A stretch of 64,000 nt of DNA, taken from assembly GCA_032622095.1 (NCBI GenBank), contig CP136069.1, positions 126,189,450-126,253,449 on the forward strand, in the 5' to 3' direction. Position 1 is the first letter of the stretch. Each line of letters begins with the position of its first letter. A program made the position numbers and the translations under genes. This DNA comes from Siphonodentalium dalli. Lineage: Eukaryota > Mollusca > Scaphopoda > Gadilida > Siphonodentaliidae. Under the pieces are notes generated by a model. It was not told where the DNA came from, made no database searches, and saw only the letters and a list, made by a program, of their open reading frames with translations. Positions 58,045 through 64,000 of the stretch are shown one piece after another.

Positions 58045-58345
58045 TGCTCAGGACAATGAGCTCGACGACTTAGTGGTGTAAAACGCAGAATATTCATACC
58101 AAAATTCGGCCTGTGTACAAGCGGTTGCAGTCTCGACACATGTATAATGTAATTCTCAGTTCAAGTGAATGAAAGTCCGCCGGTGGTTTCAAACGGCATC
58201 TCGGATTTGCTGAGTTTTTCGGTAGAATAAAGGCCCAAAATAACGCCAGTTCGAAGGCACATGTCATGGTGATATACCCCACGACATTTAAATATCGAAA
58301 GAGCACGCCATTCACGCATGTCAGGAGCGTAATTCGTGTCCGAAA
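58045..58345. repeat. Dispersed copy of repeat T
   Basis: TTAGTGGTGTAAAACGC, GAATATTCA, TTCGGTAGAAT and ATGGTGATATACCCCAC match 49890-50250. Confidence 0.7.
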
Positions 58346-58739
58346 ATATGGTCACACGGGGGAATCGATCGAAAAAATCGATTATTTTACACGGACAAAT
58401 ACACTACTTGCTATTTACGATTAAATGTACCTGAAGCCAAATATTACCCTAAGCCGCCCCAGAAATTTTAGCCCAAAATTCTCCAGAATAACCATCCAAC
58501 GGAGTTAAACGGGAAGGGTGGTGTAGCGATGATTTGTCAACGAGGCTGAACGGTGATAGTCAACCATGCAGATCCCCACGAGTAACCATATATAGGAGTA
58601 CGATTATCAAAATGGAGTTTTACGTTTTGGTTTATAAAATCACACTGCTTTAAACCGAGTTTCTCTGACTCGCGAATTATATACTTCTTGGTGATGGAAG
58701 ATGGGACAATTCACATATCGTAAATAGCGAGTACTGTAT
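58346..58739. other. No gene seen
   Basis: Nothing recognised. Confidence 0.3.
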
Positions 58740-59460
58740 TTTTCCGTGCAAAGTAATGGATGTCTTATCAACAGTCTATGATAATATCGCGAAAAGATAA
58801 CAAACCTATACACAAACGTTTAATAGTCCATGGGCGATGAAGTAATAGAAACTGTGTCTACGTATAAACATATAGGAGTGGCATTTTATATTTAACAAAA
58901 AAGGTAACTGGAGCCATCATGTAATTGAAATTCAAAAGGGAGAAACCAAAAAAGTGTCTTTGCTTCTAAGAGCAAATTTATCCATGACAGGAGAACCATC
59001 GAAAGAATTTATTTTGTTTACATACGTCCTATTTTAGAATATGCCTCTCCTATCTGGGACAACTGTACTAATAGCGAAAGCGACATGCTCGAAAAATGAG
59101 GCAGCGAGAATAGTAACGGGAGCAACAAAAAGCTGCAGTAATGAAAACCTCATAAAGGAAACTGGATGGGAAAAATTGTCTGAATGTCGGAAAATCTCCA
59201 AATTATATATGCCAATTCTATAACATGTTCTATGAAATGACACCATCATATCTATATACCTTAGTTCCGAGATCAACAGAGAATATGCACCGATATCCAC
59301 TGAGAAAGCATAACCCAACTAACCCCTCTCGTGATACTGCGTCATACGAAAAGTCCTTTCTTCCTTCAGCCGTCGAGATGTGGAACACACTCCAAGACAA
59401 GAAACCCAATGTCAGAAATGATAACGCGCTCAAGATCATATATTATATACCCATGTTTGT
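58740..59460 (+). pseudogene. LINE reverse transcriptase C-terminal half
   Basis: Frame pieces in order: MGDEVIETVSTYKHIGVAFY (about 58830), NKKGNWSHHVIEIQKGETKK (about 58895), TGEPSKEFILFTYV (about 58987), NMPLLSGTTVL, EAARIVTGATKSCSNENLIK (about 59098), GWEKLSECRKISKLYM, SYLYTLVPRSTENMHRY and ASYEKSFLPSAVEMWNTL (about 59340). This is the RT thumb and tail of a non-LTR retrotransposon, the same family as the copy at 14.7 kb. At least three frameshifts or stops break it. Confidence 0.8.
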
Positions 59461-60375
59461 AATTATAGAATATAAAATATATTGGTTTCGCGAATGCCCA
59501 ACTCAAAATTCCGTTAAAATAACAATAACAACCAGCACCTAATTAACGAACCGGCGACCGACTCGGCCGTCTCCGACCACAACCCCCAGTGGGCTGCAAA
59601 ACGAAAAATGTCTATAAAAGTTGAAATATAAGACTTACAAATTATCTTTTTCATTTCTTTTATTTGCAATTGACATAGCTTGTACCAAACCATAAATCAA
59701 TATTATTGACATAATATTGTAGAGGACAATAAACGAAATTGAAATTCCCAACTACACCTTTTACCGGACTCGGCCTCCGGGTCGCGCAGTCCGACTTTTA
59801 AATCCGTCCCAAAAATTCCCATTTCTATAAAAAAAAAACCCAGCGCAAACTCCAGCGCCCAGGCGAAACAAGAATTTGTACATTAGTAAACGAATGTTTC
59901 TCTGGAAATTTGGAAAGAACAACAATTGAGAGCGCACTGAAAGGCACGATTTAATATAGTCTGAGGGAAAATATTTTAATATTTAAAACAGTCCAGCTAT
60001 TCATAATTATGACAGAACGGTTTTCGAGCTTATATACGGAATGTACGGCACTGCTCAATAATAATTGTATTATTGTCATAGTAAATATCCAATATGTGGA
60101 TTGATTAAATATAGCTGCAATGTTGTATATATGTCTGTGTCTGTATTGCTCTTATGACACCCATTCTATGATACATTAGACACGGCGTAAACATATAGCA
60201 CACACATATACAAATGCATTACCTGTCTCCAACAACTCAACGGCGGGACACGACTCGAATTATGCAGCATAATATTGCTTGCTTTGTCACGACATTGTTG
60301 TTTTATATGATGTCCACAGATGAAGCGGTCATGTGTGGAGACGGCAAATATAAGCCACTCCCATAATATACATAA
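59461..60375 (+). repeat. LINE tail and 3' UTR remnant
   Basis: TTGAGAGCGCACTGAAAGG at about 59924 and TAATTATGACAGAACG at about 60003 correspond to 15062 and 15152 behind the other copy. GGAGACGGCAAATATAAG at about 60338 is also shared. The zinc-knuckle segment itself is not readable here. Confidence 0.55.
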
Positions 60376-60649
60376 AGAACATGGTAACATGTATCATGTA
60401 TTACCAATATAGTATATTATATTGTAATTCATATTCTGAGTGGGAATCAATATTATTAAACCAACAGTGTCGGTATTTTCGTCATGGCTGACACACTTAC
60501 AGCATTATGATCCATTATGTATCGTTTTCTCTGTCGTTCCACTATTACTGGGCAAACCTAAAATAGATAATAAATACCTCTCCATTTGTCCGGAATCTTT
60601 GGTTCAGTGTGGAGTTCTAAATTCCTGTCTCAAAAAATGACTCATAAAC
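60376..60649. other. No gene seen
   Basis: A 66-codon frame without family features. Confidence 0.3.
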
Positions 60650-61185
60650 TCAGAGTGCCTCGTTGGCTGCTCGGAGCGGCCTCCGATTGCTCGGAGCGGC
60701 CTTCGGTCGACTCCATCGTGTGCGTGTGGTGGTGGAAAACGGAGAATGTACGGAAATGAGAAATGAACTATATGAAGTAATGAAAGTGCAATATAATGGA
60801 TTTAGCGCTATGTCAGGCAATTCAATTAGATTCTCAAAAATGAAAAACCAGATTCTTGTTATAAAATATGCAAACTTGATTAGAAAATGTTTTGATCGAA
60901 GATCCCAGCAGTAGCAACTATATGTAGAGTAATATTCAACCAAACTGCATGGTTGCTTCCTATACATATGTATATAAATGTATATAAGGTAGTTTTCATT
61001 TTAAAGTATTAAGAGGCACTTATATATATATATTATATTGTATATGAAATACTAAATAACTAATTATATATTCAATGAAATAACTACATCACTTGTTGTA
61101 TATTACTTGTTGTATTGTTATTGTGTGCATACTGCCTTACATGGTGTTTTATGCTAATAAATGTTATGTTATGTTATGCATTAGG
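60650..61185 (+). repeat. LINE-like 3' end with TTATG-repeat tail
   Basis: The segment ends TGCTAATAAATGTTATGTTATG then ATG (about 61152-61180), a pentamer-repeat tail typical of some non-LTR elements. The GCTCGGAGCGGCCT phrase is duplicated at about 60669 and 60688. The 83-codon frame at 60663-60914 is not recognised and could be a parent-element remnant. Confidence 0.45.
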
Positions 61186-61285
61186 GACTGCAACTGTCAT
61201 CAGATCATGTCTTTTACGAAAAACCGTGGTGAGCGAATTTAATGTGCGTGAAAAATAGTACTGCGCGAATTTAAATACGAGTAAG

Positions 61286-61307
61286 GTATATATATATATA
61301 TATATAG

Positions 61308-61355
<48 letters not shown>

Positions 61356-61366
61356 CTCTCTCTCTC
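61286..61366. repeat. (TA)n(TC)n microsatellite
   Basis: About 35 TA units, interrupted once by GC, are followed by eight TC units. Confidence 0.9.
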
Positions 61367-61504
61367 ACATAATTATGTGTATTACATTTCAAGAAAGGTC
61401 TATGTGCAACGTGAAGAAAGGACTATGCGCAACGTGCCGTATCAATACAAATATCGCCTCGAAATTGGGTCATAATTTTAATTTACTCTAGCATATCGGA
61501 AGGT

Positions 61505-62015
61505 TTAAAGGCACATGAGGCCTTAGTTGTCGAAAATATTCATATTTGTTCTAATCACCGTAAACAGAAAAACATTAAAGCGCATACAGTTTCGTTCATA
61601 TATGCCATGACCATCACGTAAACAGCATGTTATCATAGAGACCTACTGTATTTTACCTAAGCAAGAGCCTGATTGTGTTACAGAAGACAGCACAATGCTA
61701 CTGGCTAATCACACTCAAATGGCATAAACGCTCTTTATTAGTTCCATATCAGGAATTCACCAACAAAGAACGCTCTTTATGTTTACCATCATAATATAAA
61801 CAAACACCAGAAAAGTAACTTTTTATGCTTTTGTTTACATAACAATGGTCAAACATTTGACAATAACATACTGTGTATGCGATATTTCTTATTTGTATAC
61901 GGACAAAGTCTGTCTACATTTTGATGTTCTTTCTGTTTGTGGCGGTTTTTGACGGGTGGAAATATTTTCACAGGATACCCACCGCCAAGGCCAACCGTAC
62001 CTTTAAATAGATGAG
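61505..62015. mobile_element. Possible TA-flanked MITE with diverged TIRs
   Basis: TTTAAAGGCACATGAGGCCTT (about 61504) and the complement of TTTAAAGGTACGGTTGGCCTT (ending about 62008) are similar inverted ends next to TA. They match at about 16 of 23 positions. The interior contains two ACGCTCTTTA motifs. Confidence 0.35.
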
Positions 62016-62579
62016 AATAGTAATCGGTTTTATTTTATTAAATTTACGTTTTTTAAAAGGTTATCATTGTCAAAATATGTTTATTGTATCGATAGATGCT
62101 TACAGTTGATAAGTAGGTTAACAGAGCTCGCTAATAAGTCAAGTCATTGAGATAGTGATGTAACACACATTCCACCGGCCGTTAATTTCCCGGGGGTTAG
62201 GCACTTCTGTGTACAAATTGCTGGTTTGGACAGGGACTGTCCGCGTCATGCGAAACAGACATTACGTTATTATCGTATTAGAGATACACGTTGATTCATT
62301 TAAATAAATCGCCAAGAATACAATTTCAATTCAGAATTTTATTAATTCCAACTCGAAGTTTGCGTTATGTGCTGACAATGTCATTGGACATTATCTGGTC
62401 TTCGGTGAAAAGGACAATTTACTTGAACGATTCTGGCTAATTCGGTAGACGGGCTTTTCCATCGTATTTGTAAATTGATAAAGTGGTTTTAAGAGTTTCC
62501 AAAAAAAAACATTTCGCTTTCAATAGTAACTTCATTTTAATAATGACAACCGGGGGGTATAAATCTCCAGAGGAATTCC
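62016..62579. other. No gene seen
   Basis: Nothing recognised. Confidence 0.3.
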
Positions 62580-63570
62580 GAAATATCCATGCAGAACGTG
62601 TATCAAAATGATATCCCCTTTATAGTCGGATTCCTTATGTCGAAAAAGATTGTCGCGCGTTTTCAGAATGTTAAAAGCGATATGAGAACAGTTTATATAG
62701 CACCAATGTGTCTATTTTCAGAATCTACCTGTTTCCAGCTTGATATTTTAGTGGAAACAGGTTTGTGTGAGGCTTTTGTTTGTGTACCCCTCTATTTTTT
62801 TTTCCCGTCCACCTGGTAATAAAAACATGCTATTACGCATAGCAAGTTCGGTAAGTGGCTTTCTTTGTTCTTGGATATCGAAAAACATGGGGAGATCTTG
62901 CCAAAAATTACTTAATTACATATCTTAATGTGGAATTTTATCAAAATTCATCAGACGAATTGCATTTATGACTGCATTTTCAATTTTCTTTCCCAAATAT
63001 TAAGGTATTGTATATTCTTAGATTCAGCTATATCACATATAGACGAACATGAACAATCTGCAAGGATATCTTGATCATATGCCACAAACAAAACTTCGAT
63101 ACATCGGATTTTGGTGAAGATATCGCAGAAAAGCTAACCCCCACCCTCGCTGATTTCACAAGTCAGATTCCTTTGGTCGAAAACAACGGTCGCGCCATTT
63201 CGGATTGTCTAAGACGACATGCGAACGGTTTATTTATCAATAGCATGTCTACTTTCAGAGTTTACCTGTGTCCAGTTGAAATTTTATTGGAAAACAAGAG
63301 TTTTTGGACTGTTTTAAGAATTTAAAGAGCGTTTACTTATTATACACATATTAATCCTCATAACTGACCTTCTGGTGGAGTCTGCGAGTTGAAATTAACA
63401 AAGGTATCAAATATGGCGGTCTACTTTCAGAGTCTATTTGTTTCCAGTCTGGCATTTTAGTGGAAACAAATTGTTTGGACGGTTTTAAAAATTTAAAGAG
63501 CGTTTCCTGATTATACACATAGTAACTAACACCATTATCCTTTTCATGAATTGTGTAAGTTGAAATTGTG
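62580..63570. repeat. Diverged tandem repeat
   Basis: A block with CTA(C/T)TTTCAGA(G/A)T(C/T)TA, a TTTCCAG-like phrase, TTTTA(G/T)TGGAAA and often TTTAAAGAGCGTTT recurs at about 62705, 63246 and 63418. The upstream part of the first (GATATCCCC, AATGTTAAAAGCGATATGAG) loosely matches 63115-63225. The frames at 62589 and 63071 are repeat products. Confidence 0.5.
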
Positions 63571-64000
63571 CACATATGTCAAGTATGACTCTGAAATGTA
63601 TTTTTGAGAATGGTGTCGTCGGACAAGACTCCGCTGGTACAGTACTACAGTTGCGAACAAAACTATCGTTGGACCCTATAGAGAGTTTGACAATTTACTC
63701 AAATATTCACAGTGATGGAACTTAATGTCTGTCATATATGCATGGCTCTTACATATGATCTATCGTAACTACATGTGATTTTACAAAATTAACATGCAAT
63801 ATAGTCAGGCCACCAGATACAGTAGTTGATAAAAAATGTGGTTCACATCAATCATATACATCACAATCACGTGATTCGGTGATAATGTCCAGCTATTATA
63901 CAAATGCAATGTTTATCAAGACTAAAGTTTCAGGATGTTATTGTAAAATTGATTGATGGTATTTTTTTCATCAATTGACAAATTTAATGTGTATTGCCAG
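63571..64000. other. No gene seen
   Basis: AT-rich sequence to the end of the window. Nothing recognised. Confidence 0.3.

Noticed and set aside
60663-60914. 83-codon frame starting MAARSGLRLLG
   Set aside because: Not recognised, starts in a duplicated GC-rich phrase and lies in the body of a LINE-like 3' region.
1-64000. tRNA, rRNA and snRNA genes
   Set aside because: No convincing B-box/cloverleaf or conserved rRNA block was seen by eye on either strand; a covariance-model scan was not possible.

Overview
This is AT-rich, intron-bearing animal DNA, probably from a marine invertebrate. The species cannot be named from the sequence. The evidence is: no dense gene order, diffuse repeats at every scale, CR1/L2-like LINE fragments, Helitrons, hAT-like elements, and a degenerate transposon gene of a type that is multicopy in cnidarian, mollusc and lancelet genomes. 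No intact host gene is visible. Three possible host exons (about 6.26-6.42 kb +, 8.47-8.62 kb -, 14.00-14.15 kb +) rest mainly on splice-site signals.

The centrepiece is a 7.9-kb DNA transposon at 22312-30176. It has mosaic terminal inverted repeats (outer 16 bp identical) and a possible 3-bp target duplication (TAC). Inside is a broken gene of about 1,450 codons. Its product had two CxxC...HxxC zinc modules, a long unrecognised middle region, an XPG/FEN1-like nuclease region with its acidic residues still present, and a C-terminal tesmin/TSO1-type CXC zinc domain. This best fits the Academ superfamily (XPG-bearing branch). The gene carries four apparent frameshifts, four nonsense codons and a 1.7-kb repeat insertion.

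Left of it: local duplications (0.4-2.9 kb); two hAT-like elements 55 bp apart with 8-bp target duplications (2937-5544, 5592-6193); a 1.5-kb foldback element (6824-8333); a dispersed repeat (9.6-10.75 kb, third copy at 26.0-26.54 kb inside the transposon gene); a LINE with an inverted 5' part (14.3-15.4 kb); a TA-flanked MITE (16450-16835); three long hairpins (12352-12484, 17407-17564, 20890-21031); and a LINE 3' end (18.7-19.4 kb).

Right of it: a 42-bp minisatellite (32.0-32.6 kb); a 4.1-kb palindrome of 165-bp monomers (33.3-37.4 kb); a 269-bp satellite with a four-monomer higher-order period (37.95-40.88 kb); a 5.6-kb foldback element nested in a Helitron (42.1-48.15 kb); 175-bp and about 205-bp tandem repeats (49.2-50.4 kb); a LINE copy split by a head-to-tail Helitron dimer (51.34-53.6 kb); a Helitron cluster (53.6-57.5 kb); two further LINE 3' ends (58.75-61.19 kb); microsatellites; and diverged repeats to the end.

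The genes do not form a pathway. The window is a record of nested transposition. Element boundaries could be set because insertions interrupt recognisable sequence or because the two sides share target duplications. All family calls are from reading the sequence; no database was searched.
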